Source: Citricoccus sp. CH26A (GTDB lineage: Bacteria > Actinomycetota > Actinomycetes > Actinomycetales > Micrococcaceae). Taken from it: a DNA stretch of 64,000 bases. A model generated the notes under the pieces. It was not told the origin of the DNA. It did no database searches and saw nothing but the letters and a program-made list of their open reading frames with translations. The position numbers were made by a program, and so were the translations under genes. Where the stretch lies: the NCBI RefSeq assembly GCF_000224415.1, contig NZ_AFXQ01000002.1:62001-126000 (forward strand), written 5' to 3'. Shown here one piece after another: positions 26,716 through 34,986 of this stretch; positions within the stretch are counted from its first letter, which is position 1; every line of letters begins with the position of its first letter.

Positions 26716-28103
26716 TGGGCCAGCCGCTCGAACAGCCAGCCGCGCACCTGGTCCAGGCCCACGCGCTCCTGGGCCATGGTGTCCCGCTCCCGGATGGTCA
26801 CGGCCTGGTCCTCGAGCGAGTCGAAGTCCACGGTGATGCAGTACGGGGTGCCGATCTCGTCCTGGCGGCGGTAGCGGCGGCCGATGGCGCCGGCGTCGTC
26901 ATAGTCGATGTTCCAGACCCCGCGCAGCTCGTCGGCGAGCCTCTTCGCGGTCGGCACCAGCTCCTCCTTGCGGGACAGCGGCAGCACGGCGGCCTTGACC
27001 GGGGCGATCCGCGGGTCCAGGCCCAGCACGGTGCGGATGTCCGTGCCGCCCTTGGCGTTGGGCGCCTCCTCCTCGCGGTAGGCGTCCACCAGGAACGCCA
27101 TCATGGAGCGGGTCAGCCCGAAGCTCGGCTCGATCACGTACGGGGTGTACCGCTCGCCCGTGCCCTGGTCGAAGTACTGCATCTTGGTGCCCGAGGCCGC
27201 CGTGTGGGAGTTCAGGTCGAAGTCGGTGCGGTTGGCGATGCCCATCAGCTCGCCCCACTCCGAGCCCTGGAAGCCGAACCGGTACTCGAGGTCGATGGTG
27301 GCGTCGGAGTAGTGGGCGCGCTCGCCGTCCGGGACGTCGAAGCGGCGCATGTTGTCCGGGTTGATCCCCAGGTCGATGAACCAGTTCCAGCAGGCCTCCA
27401 CCCAGGTGTCGAAGTGGCCCTTGGCCTCGTCCGGGTGGACGAAGTACTCGATCTCCATCTGCTCGAACTCGCGGGTGCGGAAGATGAAGTTGCCGGGGGT
27501 GATCTCGTTGCGGAAGGCCTTGCCGATCTGGCCGATGCCGAACGGCGGCTTCTTGCGGGCGGCGCCCACCACGTTGAGGAAGTTCACGAAGATGCCCTGG
27601 GCGGTCTCGGGGCGCAGGTAGTGCAGGCCCTCCTCGTTGTCCACCGGTCCCAGGAAGGTCTTCATCAGCCCGGAGAAGGTCTGCGGCTCGGTCCACTGCC
27701 CGCGGGTCCCGCAGTCCGGGCACACGATCTCGTCCATGCCGTCCGTGCCGCCCTCGGGCCGGCGGCCCTTCTTCGCCTCGAACGCCTCGATGAGGTGGTC
27801 CTGGCGGTGGCGCTTGTGGCAGGAGAGGCACTCGACCAGCGGGTCGGTGAACGTGTCCACGTGGCCCGAGGCCTGCCAGACGGCGCGGGGCAGGATGATG
27901 GACGAGTCCAGTCCGACCATGTCCTCCCGGCCGCGCACGAAGGTGTTCCACCACTGGGTCTTGATGTTGTCCTTCAGCTCCACGCCCAGTGGCCCGTAGT
28001 CCCACGCCGAGCGGGAACCGCCGTAGATCTCTCCGGCCTGGAAGACGAATCCGCGTCGCTTCGCGAGGGAGATGACCTGGTCGAGGGTGGACTTGGGGGC
28101 CAT
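26712..28103 (-). CDS. glyS: glycyl-tRNA synthetase (dimeric type)
   Basis: 463 residues, class II. The N-terminal [33 protein letters not shown] is motif 1. The zinc-binding insertion carries CLSCHKRH and [31 protein letters not shown] is motif 2, and [13 protein letters not shown] is motif 3. The C-terminal anticodon-binding domain begins near [14 protein letters not shown]. It charges tRNA-Gly in the cytoplasm. ATG 28103 ([10 protein letters not shown]) fits the family start; no ribosome binding site is evident. It is the first gene of the operon that continues into the acetyltransferase, thioesterase and YibE/F protein. Confidence 0.97.
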   Translation of the reverse strand: MAPKSTLDQVISLAKRRGFVFQAGEIYGGSRSAWDYGPLGVELKDNIKTQWWNTFVRGREDMVGLDSSIILPRAVWQASGHVDTFTDPLVECLSCHKRHRQDHLIEAFEAKKGRRPEGGTDGMDEIVCPDCGTRGQWTEPQTFSGLMKTFLGPVDNEEGLHYLRPETAQGIFVNFLNVVGAARKKPPFGIGQIGKAFRNEITPGNFIFRTREFEQMEIEYFVHPDEAKGHFDTWVEACWNWFIDLGINPDNMRRFDVPDGERAHYSDATIDLEYRFGFQGSEWGELMGIANRTDFDLNSHTAASGTKMQYFDQGTGERYTPYVIEPSFGLTRSMMAFLVDAYREEEAPNAKGGTDIRTVLGLDPRIAPVKAAVLPLSRKEELVPTAKRLADELRGVWNIDYDDAGAIGRRYRRQDEIGTPYCITVDFDSLEDQAVTIRERDTMAQERVGLDQVRGWLFERLAQ

Positions 28104-28374
28104 GGGGGCATCACATCCGTGTCTGCGCATCGGCCGCTGGCGGCGGCCCGCGCTGGTGCTGGTGGGTCGGGCGGGGCAGCCGGTGCGAGACCGGCGAGTA
28201 CGTCAGACAGTCTAGGTGCCCGGCCGCCCCGGCACTGAACCGCCACCACCGCGGTGCGCTCCCCGTGGCTGGGCACGACGGGGACGGGCGCCGCGCCCGG
28301 CGCCCTCGGTGCGCTCCCGCACGGAGGCGGATAATTCCTCACCCATTCCCCGCGTGATCGGCGACAATGGAGTC

Positions 28375-28641
28375 ATGTCCGATCACACCGCCCGCCACGC
28401 ACCCCAGTCCCCGGCGTCCCATCCGACGCGGCTCGAGATCCGTGACGAGGTGATCCGGCTCGGGCAGGCGCTCAAGCTCGCCAACCTGGTGGAGGACGGG
28501 GCCGACGCGCGGGTGGTCATCGAGGCCGGACTGGTGCAGGTCAACGGGGACCCCGAGACGCGCCGCGGCCGCCAGCTGCACCACGGGGACATCATCGAGT
28601 TCTCCGGCGAGGCCGTGAAGGTGGTCCCGGCGGACCGCTGA
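28375..28641 (+). CDS. small S4-domain RNA-binding protein
   Basis: 88 residues consisting almost entirely of one S4 RNA-binding domain: RLEIRDEVIRLGQALKLANLVEDGADARVVIEAGLVQVNG, then the HHGDIIEF strand. Stand-alone proteins of this size (YaaA/RlbA type) bind structured RNA, often ribosomal. The start is ATG 28375; the frame is open 159 nt further upstream but those codons are not family-like. Divergent from glyS and convergent with the esterase, only 4 bp apart at their ends. Confidence 0.88.
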   Translation: MSDHTARHAPQSPASHPTRLEIRDEVIRLGQALKLANLVEDGADARVVIEAGLVQVNGDPETRRGRQLHHGDIIEFSGEAVKVVPADR

Positions 28642-28645
28642 GGGG

Positions 28646-29338
28646 CTACCGGACCACGTAGTCCAGGTACTCCCCCACGTGCCGCAGCTCCTGCGGGCCG
28701 ATGCCGTGGCCGATCCCCGCGTAGAGCACCTTGGTCAGGTCCACGTGCTCGTTCATCCAGGCGTGGGTGTACTCGACCTTGTCCTGGGTGATGACCGGAT
28801 CGGCCTGGTCCCGGCCCCAGAACACCTTCGGCCTCACCCGCTTGACGGCCTCGTCATCGAAGAACCCGGCCAGGGGCCCGGTGCCCGCACTCGCCGCCGC
28901 GCCGTCCTGGGCCGGGTTCACGGCAAAGCCGGAGAGACCGACCACGCAGGAGTAGGCCTCCGGGTCCAGCCGCAGCAGCGAGGTGGCCATGGCCATCCCC
29001 ATAGAGAACCCGAGCAGGGAGACGCTGGAGAACTGCTCGCGCTGGGTGTCCACCCAGGCCTGCAGGTCCTCGACGGCGGCGCGCACCGCCAGCGGCGAGG
29101 AGGTCATCGAGGTGCTCAGCGGGAACCAAGTGAACCCGCCGTGGTCCATGGCCAGCGGGGCCCGGACCGAGGCGATGGTGAACCTGCCCGGCAGTTCGGG
29201 GACGATCCCGAACAGGTCGTTCTCGTCCGCGCCGTAGCCGTGCAGCACCACCAGCAGGGGGGTGCCCGCGCGCTCGACCTCGGGACGGGACCAGCGGACG
29301 AACGGCTCGGGGGTGGCGGCAGCGGCGGCATCAGTCAT
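28646..29338 (-). CDS. alpha/beta-hydrolase, phospholipase/carboxylesterase family
   Basis: 230 residues. TPLLVVLHGYGADENDLFGIVPEL is the oxyanion strand, GFSMGMAMA the nucleophile elbow with Ser, and DPVITQ and IGHGIG supply the Asp and His of the triad. This is the short-chain esterase (predicted esterase YpfH-like) group. No signal peptide, so cytoplasmic. ATG 29338 is chosen; a GTG two codons earlier is in frame. It is a single gene between two unrelated units. Confidence 0.87.
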   Translation of the reverse strand: MTDAAAAATPEPFVRWSRPEVERAGTPLLVVLHGYGADENDLFGIVPELPGRFTIASVRAPLAMDHGGFTWFPLSTSMTSSPLAVRAAVEDLQAWVDTQREQFSSVSLLGFSMGMAMATSLLRLDPEAYSCVVGLSGFAVNPAQDGAAASAGTGPLAGFFDDEAVKRVRPKVFWGRDQADPVITQDKVEYTHAWMNEHVDLTKVLYAGIGHGIGPQELRHVGEYLDYVVR

Positions 29339-29384
29339 ACCCACAGGGTAGAGGCCCCCGGCGAGAGCCGATCAATCCGACCGG

Positions 29385-30506
29385 TCAGAGTCTCAGGACC
29401 CGCTTCATCTCCCCGGCCACCTGGTCCATGTCCGTCAGGAACCCGTCGTGGCCGATCGGCGAGTCGATCATGAACACCGGCACCTCCCCGGGCAGCTGGC
29501 GGGCCAGTTCCTGGGACTGGCCCGGGAAGTAGAGCCGGTCCGAGTCGACCGCGGCGATGAACGCCGCGGCGGGGATCCCGGCCAGCACCTCTTCCTCGCT
29601 CCCCCGGCCCCGCGCCACGTCATGGCTCATCAGCGCCTCGGTGAGCACCAGGTAGCTGTTGGCGTCGAAGCGTCCGGCGAGCTTGGACGCCTGGTGGTCC
29701 AGGTAGGACTCCACCTGGTACCGACCGCTCCGGCGCAGCGGGTGGCCGAAGGGGTCCTCGTCCTGCTGCGGGCTCCGCCCGAACCGGGACCCCATGTCCG
29801 GCTCGGAGCGGTACGTGATGTGCGCGATCCGCCGGGCGATGCCCAGGCCGGCGTCGGGCCGGGAGCGGCCGTAGTAGTCACCGCCCTGGAAGTCCGGGTC
29901 CAGCGTGATCGCCTGGACCTGGGCCTGGGCGAACGCGATCTGCTCGGCCGTGGAGTGGGCGCCGCAGGCGATGACGGCCATGCCGCGGACCCGCCCCGGG
30001 TAGGTCGCGGCCCATTCCAGGGCGCGGGCCCCGCCCATCGAGCCGCCGATCACGGCATGCCACGCCTCGATGCCCAGGGCGTCCGCGAGCCGGGCCTCGG
30101 CGTGGACGGAGTCCCGGATGGTGGTGAAGGGGAACCGCGAACCCCACGGGGTGCCGTCCGCGTCCAGCGAGGACGGACCGGTCGTCCCGTAGCAGCCGCC
30201 CAGCATGTTGGGGGCCACCACGAACCACTGGTCCGTGTCCACCGGCGCGCCCGGTCCGATGATGCCCTCCCACCAGCCGGCCTCCGGTTCCCCGGTGGAG
30301 GCGGCCACGTGGGTGGAACCGGTCAGGGCGTGCAGCACCAGCACGGCGTTGGACCGGTCCGCGTTCAGCGTGCCCCAGGTCTCGTAGGCGATCTCCACGG
30401 CGGGCAGGTGCCCGCCGGCCTCGAAGTCGAAGGCGCCGATCCGCCGGGAGTGCAGGCCGCCGTCGGGAAGGGCGGTGCGGGTCTGGTGGGGGCTGGTCAT
30501 GGTCAT
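29385..30506 (-). CDS. metX: homoserine O-acetyltransferase
   Basis: 373 residues, alpha/beta-hydrolase fold. NAVLVLHALTGSTHVA and the family-defining PNMLGGCYGTTGPSS lead to the nucleophile elbow GGSMGG (Ser156). The Asp and His are in the C-terminal DSDRLYFPGQSQ and GHDGFL segments. It uses acetyl-CoA to activate homoserine for methionine synthesis. ATG 30506 has GGAGGG 6 nt upstream. It follows metY by 17 bp in the same direction, and both would be under the SAM-IV-type riboswitch upstream of metY. Confidence 0.95.
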   Translation of the reverse strand: MTMTSPHQTRTALPDGGLHSRRIGAFDFEAGGHLPAVEIAYETWGTLNADRSNAVLVLHALTGSTHVAASTGEPEAGWWEGIIGPGAPVDTDQWFVVAPNMLGGCYGTTGPSSLDADGTPWGSRFPFTTIRDSVHAEARLADALGIEAWHAVIGGSMGGARALEWAATYPGRVRGMAVIACGAHSTAEQIAFAQAQVQAITLDPDFQGGDYYGRSRPDAGLGIARRIAHITYRSEPDMGSRFGRSPQQDEDPFGHPLRRSGRYQVESYLDHQASKLAGRFDANSYLVLTEALMSHDVARGRGSEEEVLAGIPAAAFIAAVDSDRLYFPGQSQELARQLPGEVPVFMIDSPIGHDGFLTDMDQVAGEMKRVLRL

Positions 30507-30523
30507 GGGGGTCCCTCCGTGCC

Positions 30524-31900
30524 TCACGCGCTGACGTTGGCGGCGGCGAACCCCTCCTCGAGGTCCGCCAGGATGTCATCGATGCTCTCCACGCCCACCG
30601 AGAGCCGGACCAGGCCGGGGGTGACACCGGCGGCGCGCTGCTCGTCCTCCGTCAGCTGGGAGTGCGTGGTGGAGGCCGGGTGGATGACGAGCGAACGGAT
30701 GTCGCCGATGTTGGCCACCTGGTGGTGCAGGCGCAGGGCGTCAACGAACCGCGCGCCGGCCTCGCGGCCACCGGCGATCTCGAAGGACACGAAGCCGCCG
30801 GCGCCCAGGGGCAGGTACTGCTGCGCGCGCTCGTACCAGGGGCTGGAGGCTAGGCCCGGGTAGATCACGGCCTCGGCCTGGGCGTGGCCGTCCAGGTAGT
30901 CGGCGACCCTCTGCGCGTTGGCCACGTGACGCTCCATCCGCAGGGACAGGGTCTCCAGGCCGAGGTTGAGCAGGAAGGCGTTGAACGGGCTGATCGAGCT
31001 GCCGAAGTCGCGCAGCAACTGCACGCGGGCCTTCAGGATGTAGGCGAGGTTGGCCCCGAGGATGCCCCCGACGCCCAGGTCCCGGGCGAACACCAGTCCG
31101 TTGTAGCTCTCGTCCGGGGTGTTGAAGCCCGGGAAGCGTTCCGGCTGGGAGGCGTAGTCGAAGGTCCCGGCGTCCACGATGACCCCGCCCATGGCCACGG
31201 CATGGCCGCCGAGGTACTTGGTGGCCGAGTGCACGACCACGTCCGCGCCGTGTTCGATCGGCCGCAGCAGGTAGGGGGTGGCCAGGGTGTTGTCCACGAT
31301 GAACGGCACGCCGGCGGCGTGGGCGACGTCGGCGATGCCCCGCAGGTCCGGCACGTCCCCGCGCGGATTGCCGAGGGACTCGGCGAACAACAGCTTCGTG
31401 GTGTCCTGGATGGCGCCCGCCCACTCGTCCAGGTCGTCCGGGTCCTGGACGAAGGTGGTGGTGATGCCGATCTTGGCCAGGGTGTGCTTGAACAGGTTCT
31501 GGGTGCCGCCGTAGAGGGAGGCAGAGACCACCACGTGGTCCCCCGCACCGGCGAGGTTGAGCACGGAGAAGGTGGTGGCCGCCTGCCCGGAGGCCAGCAG
31601 CAGGGCGCCCGCGCCGCCCTCGAGGGCGGCGATCTTGCCCTCCACGGCCTCCTGGGTCGGGTTTCCGATGCGGGTGTAGATGGGCCCGAGGTCCTTCAGG
31701 GCGAACCGGTCGGCGGCGACCTCGTGGGAGGGGAAGTCGAAGGAGTTGGACTGGATGATCGGCAGCGCGGTGGCGCCGAAGGGGTTGACCTCCGGGATGC
31801 CGGCGTGCACCTGCCGGGTCTCGAAGCCCCAGTTCGCGGCGGAGTCCGTGGCGCCGGCCGGGTCGGTGTCCGGGGTGGCCTGGTTCGGGGTGTCGGTCAT
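30524..31900 (-). CDS. metY: O-acetylhomoserine aminocarboxypropyltransferase (sulfhydrylase)
   Basis: 458 residues, Cys/Met metabolism PLP enzyme. It begins FETRQVHAGIPE, and GPIYTRIGNPTQEAVEGKIAALEGG is the substrate loop. VVHSATKYLGGHAVAMGG contains the PLP lysine, and the long EIAGGREAGARFVDALRLHHQVANIGD segment is specific to the MetY branch rather than MetB. It makes homocysteine from O-acetylhomoserine and sulfide. ATG 31900 is preferred over ATG 31906 because AGGAG then sits about 8 nt upstream. First gene of metY-metX, with a SAM-IV-type riboswitch in the leader. Confidence 0.95.
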   Translation of the reverse strand: MTDTPNQATPDTDPAGATDSAANWGFETRQVHAGIPEVNPFGATALPIIQSNSFDFPSHEVAADRFALKDLGPIYTRIGNPTQEAVEGKIAALEGGAGALLLASGQAATTFSVLNLAGAGDHVVVSASLYGGTQNLFKHTLAKIGITTTFVQDPDDLDEWAGAIQDTTKLLFAESLGNPRGDVPDLRGIADVAHAAGVPFIVDNTLATPYLLRPIEHGADVVVHSATKYLGGHAVAMGGVIVDAGTFDYASQPERFPGFNTPDESYNGLVFARDLGVGGILGANLAYILKARVQLLRDFGSSISPFNAFLLNLGLETLSLRMERHVANAQRVADYLDGHAQAEAVIYPGLASSPWYERAQQYLPLGAGGFVSFEIAGGREAGARFVDALRLHHQVANIGDIRSLVIHPASTTHSQLTEDEQRAAGVTPGLVRLSVGVESIDDILADLEEGFAAANVSA

Positions 31901-31999
31901 CGACATGGCTCCTGTATCCGTCCAGGGCCACCCGGTGGCATCACGGTGCCGTGAAGCATGCCGCGCCGTGGTGGCCCGCGCTTGCAGGTGCCGGTCGAC

Positions 32000-32090
32000 A
32001 CCCGCCAGGTCCTCACCCGGGGCACCCCACCGCGAGCTGGAGGGTTGCCGGCCAGCAAGCCGGGGCTCGATGCTGGCGCTCATGACCTGC
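32000..32090 (-). ncRNA. SAM-IV-type riboswitch in metY leader
   Basis: In the transcript direction the leader reads AGGTCATGAGCGCCAGCATC, then CCCCGGCTTGCTGGCCGGCA with ACCCTCC, and GTGGGGTGCCCCGGGTGAGG followed by ACCT. This order of conserved blocks is that of the actinobacterial SAM-IV class. The closing helix P1 pairs AGGTC (32088-32084) with GACCT (32011-32007). It lies about 100 nt before metY, so binding of S-adenosylmethionine should switch off methionine synthesis genes. The class call rests on conserved blocks, not on a covariance-model search. Confidence 0.88.
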
Positions 32091-32178
32091 GCCCAGTCTG
32101 CCAGATCGGTGCGAGCGGGTCATCCCGTTCGGTCACAGTGTGACCGCCGCCCCGCCGGAGTGTGATCTGCGCAACTTT

Positions 32179-32197
32179 TCAAGTGAGGGTAACCTAA
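32179..32197 (+). promoter_or_regulatory. possible DtxR/IdeR-like box before VOC gene
   Basis: TCAAGTGAGGGTAACCTAA matches 15 of 19 positions of the DtxR/IdeR consensus, the right half ACCTAA being perfect and the left half weaker. It lies 30 bp before the VOC gene start, in its probable promoter. Weaker than the box at the fbp operon because the left arm is degenerate. Confidence 0.4.
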
Positions 32198-32227
32198 GCG
32201 ATCTCCGCCACGGGGAAGTGGGACGAT

Positions 32228-32884
32228 ATGGACATGATGCGCCTTGATCACGTCTCGTACGCCGTCGGCCCCGAAGAGGGCCTCCCCGCCGCGGTGGCCC
32301 GGATCGCCGATGCCCTGGGCATCGAGCGAGTCAAGGGCGGGGTCCACCCCCGCTTCGGCACCCGCAACGCCATCTTCCCGTTGCGCAAGCACCAGTACCT
32401 GGAGGTCGTCGAGGTGCTCGACCACCCCTCCTCCGGCAAGGCCCCGTTCGGACAGGCCGTGCGCGCCCGCTCCGAGATGGGCGGCGGCTGGATGGGCTGG
32501 TGCGTGGCCGTGGACGACCTGGCCCCGTTCGAGGAACGGCTGGAACGCCAGTCCGTTCCGGGCAACCGTAAGTTCCCGGACGGCCGCGAGCTGACCTGGC
32601 GCCAGATCGGCATCAAGGGCCTCATCGCCGACCCGCAGGTGCCCTACCTGCTGCGCTGGGATGACGGCATGGAGGAGCTGCACCCCTCCCGCGCCGCGGA
32701 GCCGCAGGCGGAACTGTCCTCCATCACGATCGCCGGATCGCGGGACCGGGTGCGGGGCTGGCTGGGACTGGACGACCCCGAGCAGAGGGTCGAGGACCTC
32801 AACGTCATCTACGAGTCCCCCTCCGGCACGCCCGGCATCCTCGAGGTCACCTTCGAGACCCCCAAGGGCACCGTCACCCTCTGA
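32228..32884 (+). CDS. VOC (glyoxalase_3-like) family protein
   Basis: 218 residues, vicinal oxygen chelate fold with two beta-alpha-beta repeats: MRLDHVSYAVGPEEGL opens the first, and the GGVHPRFGTRNAIFPL ... YLEVVEVLDHP segment is typical of the glyoxalase_3-like group. Metal ligands appear partly conserved (His in LDHVSY, Glu in LEVVEV). The substrate is unknown; proteins of this kind are found widely in actinobacteria. The start is ATG 32228, with ATG 32234 also possible. A DtxR-like box lies upstream and a strong terminator follows. Confidence 0.82.
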   Translation: MDMMRLDHVSYAVGPEEGLPAAVARIADALGIERVKGGVHPRFGTRNAIFPLRKHQYLEVVEVLDHPSSGKAPFGQAVRARSEMGGGWMGWCVAVDDLAPFEERLERQSVPGNRKFPDGRELTWRQIGIKGLIADPQVPYLLRWDDGMEELHPSRAAEPQAELSSITIAGSRDRVRGWLGLDDPEQRVEDLNVIYESPSGTPGILEVTFETPKGTVTL

Positions 32885-32894
32885 CGCGCCCCAC

Positions 32895-32936
32895 GGCCCC
32901 CGCCCCTCCCGGCCCTCGGCCCGGTGGGCGGGGGCC
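32895..32936 (+). terminator. intrinsic terminator after VOC gene
   Basis: An 11-bp perfect stem (32895-32905 with 32926-32936, arms GGCCCCCGCCC and complement) starts 11 nt after the stop and is followed by TTCG. The loop is 20 nt. Confidence 0.75.
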
Positions 32937-33000
32937 TTCGCGTCCAGGACACCCGCCGATCCCGCGCGGAGCCGACCGGAACCGGCGGCGCGGGCCGGGT

Positions 33001-33885
33001 TCAGGTGCCGAACAGCCCCAGCTGGGCCAGGACCGGATAGGCCACGAACCCGGTCACGTCCAGCAGCAGGTGCGCCACGACCAGGGGCATCACCCGCCGG
33101 TAGCGCACGTACAGCGCACCGAACACCAGGCCCATGAGCAGGTTCCCCACTCCCGGCCCGATCCCCTGGTACAGGTGATAGGCCCCGCGCAGGACCGCGC
33201 ATCCCACCACCACGGCCGTGGTGTTCAGGGGGACGACGGCGCCGCTCGCCCAGGTGCGCAGCCCACCGGGCTCACCGGGCCGAGCCGGGTCCAGCCCGGA
33301 CCTCAACTGGTGCAGGTAGCCGAGCCGGTCGAAGAGCCAGGCCACCACGATGACCTCCTCCAGCAGCGCGTGCCGCAGCGCGGAGAGCACCAGGACCGGG
33401 ACGGTCCACCAGTAATCGTCCAGCGCGCTGCCCACGATGGCCGTGGTCACCCCGGCCGCCCGCCCGGCCGCGTAGACCGCCAGGGTCCCCAGGCCGATCG
33501 CCACGAACAGGGCCCCGCCCCAGGCCAGGTCGGCCCCCGGACGACGGGCGTCCAGGCCGAAGGTCCGGAACGGGTTGCGGCCGCGGATCACCAGCAGGTG
33601 GAACACCAGCAGCACCGGCACCAGGGCGAAGACGATGTCCAGCAGCTGGTAGGTGAGGTCCCAGTACTGCCGGTCCGCCAGCGGCGGGTTCAGCGTGGTG
33701 GTCTGCCCGGACAGCGGGCCCCGGCTCATCTTCTCCAGCAGGTTGACGATCGCGTAGACGGCCGACTGGCCCAGGGACAGCCCGAGCACGATCGCGATCT
33801 CCCAGCGGACCGTTCCGGCCGACGGTGGGGTGATGGCCGAGGGGCGCAGGCGGTCGGTCGGCCGGGAGGCTGCGGGGGTGCTCAC
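33001..33885 (-). CDS. CPBP-family intramembrane protein (protease-like)
   Basis: 294 residues with about seven or eight membrane segments. The CPBP/Abi motifs are recognisable: LLEEVIVVAWLFDRLG (paired Glu), YHLYQGIGPGVGNLLMGLVFGALYVR (His) and VVAHLLLDV (His/Asp). The Arg normally found in motif 1 (EExxxR) is not present, so catalytic competence is less certain. The family includes Rce1-type CAAX proteases and bacteriocin-immunity proteins. The start is GTG 33885 (STPAASRPTDRLRP); no closer ATG exists. Divergent from the phosphotransferase gene. Confidence 0.85.
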   Translation of the reverse strand: MSTPAASRPTDRLRPSAITPPSAGTVRWEIAIVLGLSLGQSAVYAIVNLLEKMSRGPLSGQTTTLNPPLADRQYWDLTYQLLDIVFALVPVLLVFHLLVIRGRNPFRTFGLDARRPGADLAWGGALFVAIGLGTLAVYAAGRAAGVTTAIVGSALDDYWWTVPVLVLSALRHALLEEVIVVAWLFDRLGYLHQLRSGLDPARPGEPGGLRTWASGAVVPLNTTAVVVGCAVLRGAYHLYQGIGPGVGNLLMGLVFGALYVRYRRVMPLVVAHLLLDVTGFVAYPVLAQLGLFGT

Positions 33886-33966
33886 CGCACCAGTGTAGGA
33901 AGGGTCGCCGAGGGGCACCTGCAGCGAGGGGCGGATCGCGGCCCCGGGCCCGATTACCGTGGACCC

Positions 33967-34986
33967 ATGGCCTCCCCACCCACCGCCGCCGACCTCGCGC
34001 TCGCCCGTGCCGCCTCCGCGCGTCCGCTGGGCAGCGCCTCCCCCGCGGCGGCGGACCGGCTGGCCACGGCGGACTGGTCCGCCGGCACCGTGGAGGAGGG
34101 CGGGCAGTTCCACCGCGTGCTCGTGCTGCCCGGTGTGGGGGCGGTGAGGATGGCCCGGAACGCGGTGGCCGCCGAGCGGCTGCCGGCGAACGTCGAGCTC
34201 GTCCAGGCCCTGGCGAGCACGGCGCAGCTCCCCGTCGCCGTGCCCGTGCCCCTCACCGAGGTGGTCAGCGGTGGGGCCGGGACCGCCGCCGTGGTGCAGG
34301 AGTACCTGCCCGGCCGGGCGCATCCCCCGCACGAGGGTGATCCGGTGGTGCTGCGCGGACTGTGCGAGGCGCTGGCGGCCGTGGACACCACCGCCCTGGA
34401 ACCGCACCTGGGCCCGCCGTTCGCCTACCGCGGGCCGTGGACGGCGGAACGCGTGCGGACGGTGTGCCAGCTGCCCGCGCGCCTGCGGGAGACCTACGGC
34501 GGGCAGTTGTGGGACGGTGAGTGGGTCGCAGGCCATCCGGCGGTGACCGCGGCGGCCTTCCCCGAGACCGCCGGGGACCTGCTGGCCACCCTGACCGCGT
34601 GGACGCAGGACCCGGTGGTGGCCCCGTCCCTGGTGCACGGGGACCTGGCCGGGCACAACATGCGCTGGGAGCGTTCCGGTGGGGACTGGGCCCTGACCGG
34701 GATCCTCGATTGGGACCTGGCCAGCGCCTGGGACCCCGCCCTGAACCCGGCCTACCTCTCGTTGTGGCACGGTGAAGAGAGGCTGGAGTCGATCGCCCGG
34801 GACCCGGCGGAGGCGTGGCGGGCCCGGGTCTGGCTCGGCTGGACGGCCCTGGAGACCCTGGCGGATGCCGCCGGCCGCGAGGACCCGTCCACCGGAGCCG
34901 GCCCGGCGAACTGGCCGAAGCTGCTGCGCAAGGTGCTGCCGCGGATCGGCCGGGCCGTGGCGGCGCTGACGGCGGGCGTCCGGTGA
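33967..34986 (+). CDS. APH-type phosphotransferase family protein
   Basis: 339 residues, aminoglycoside phosphotransferase/kinase-like fold. SLVHGDLAGHNMRWE carries the catalytic Asp and Asn of the Brenner motif, and LTGILDWDLASAWDPALNPAYL the metal-binding Asp. The N-lobe is divergent. Such proteins phosphorylate small molecules; resistance cannot be inferred. Its stop overlaps the GTG start of the ZapE-like gene (GTGA), so the two are coupled. Confidence 0.85.
   Translation: MASPPTAADLALARAASARPLGSASPAAADRLATADWSAGTVEEGGQFHRVLVLPGVGAVRMARNAVAAERLPANVELVQALASTAQLPVAVPVPLTEVVSGGAGTAAVVQEYLPGRAHPPHEGDPVVLRGLCEALAAVDTTALEPHLGPPFAYRGPWTAERVRTVCQLPARLRETYGGQLWDGEWVAGHPAVTAAAFPETAGDLLATLTAWTQDPVVAPSLVHGDLAGHNMRWERSGGDWALTGILDWDLASAWDPALNPAYLSLWHGEERLESIARDPAEAWRARVWLGWTALETLADAAGREDPSTGAGPANWPKLLRKVLPRIGRAVAALTAGVR

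Noticed and set aside
28104-28374. T-box or glycine riboswitch upstream of glyS
   Set aside because: No T-box sequence, specifier loop or glycine-aptamer core is visible; only a possible TAGACT -10 on the minus strand.
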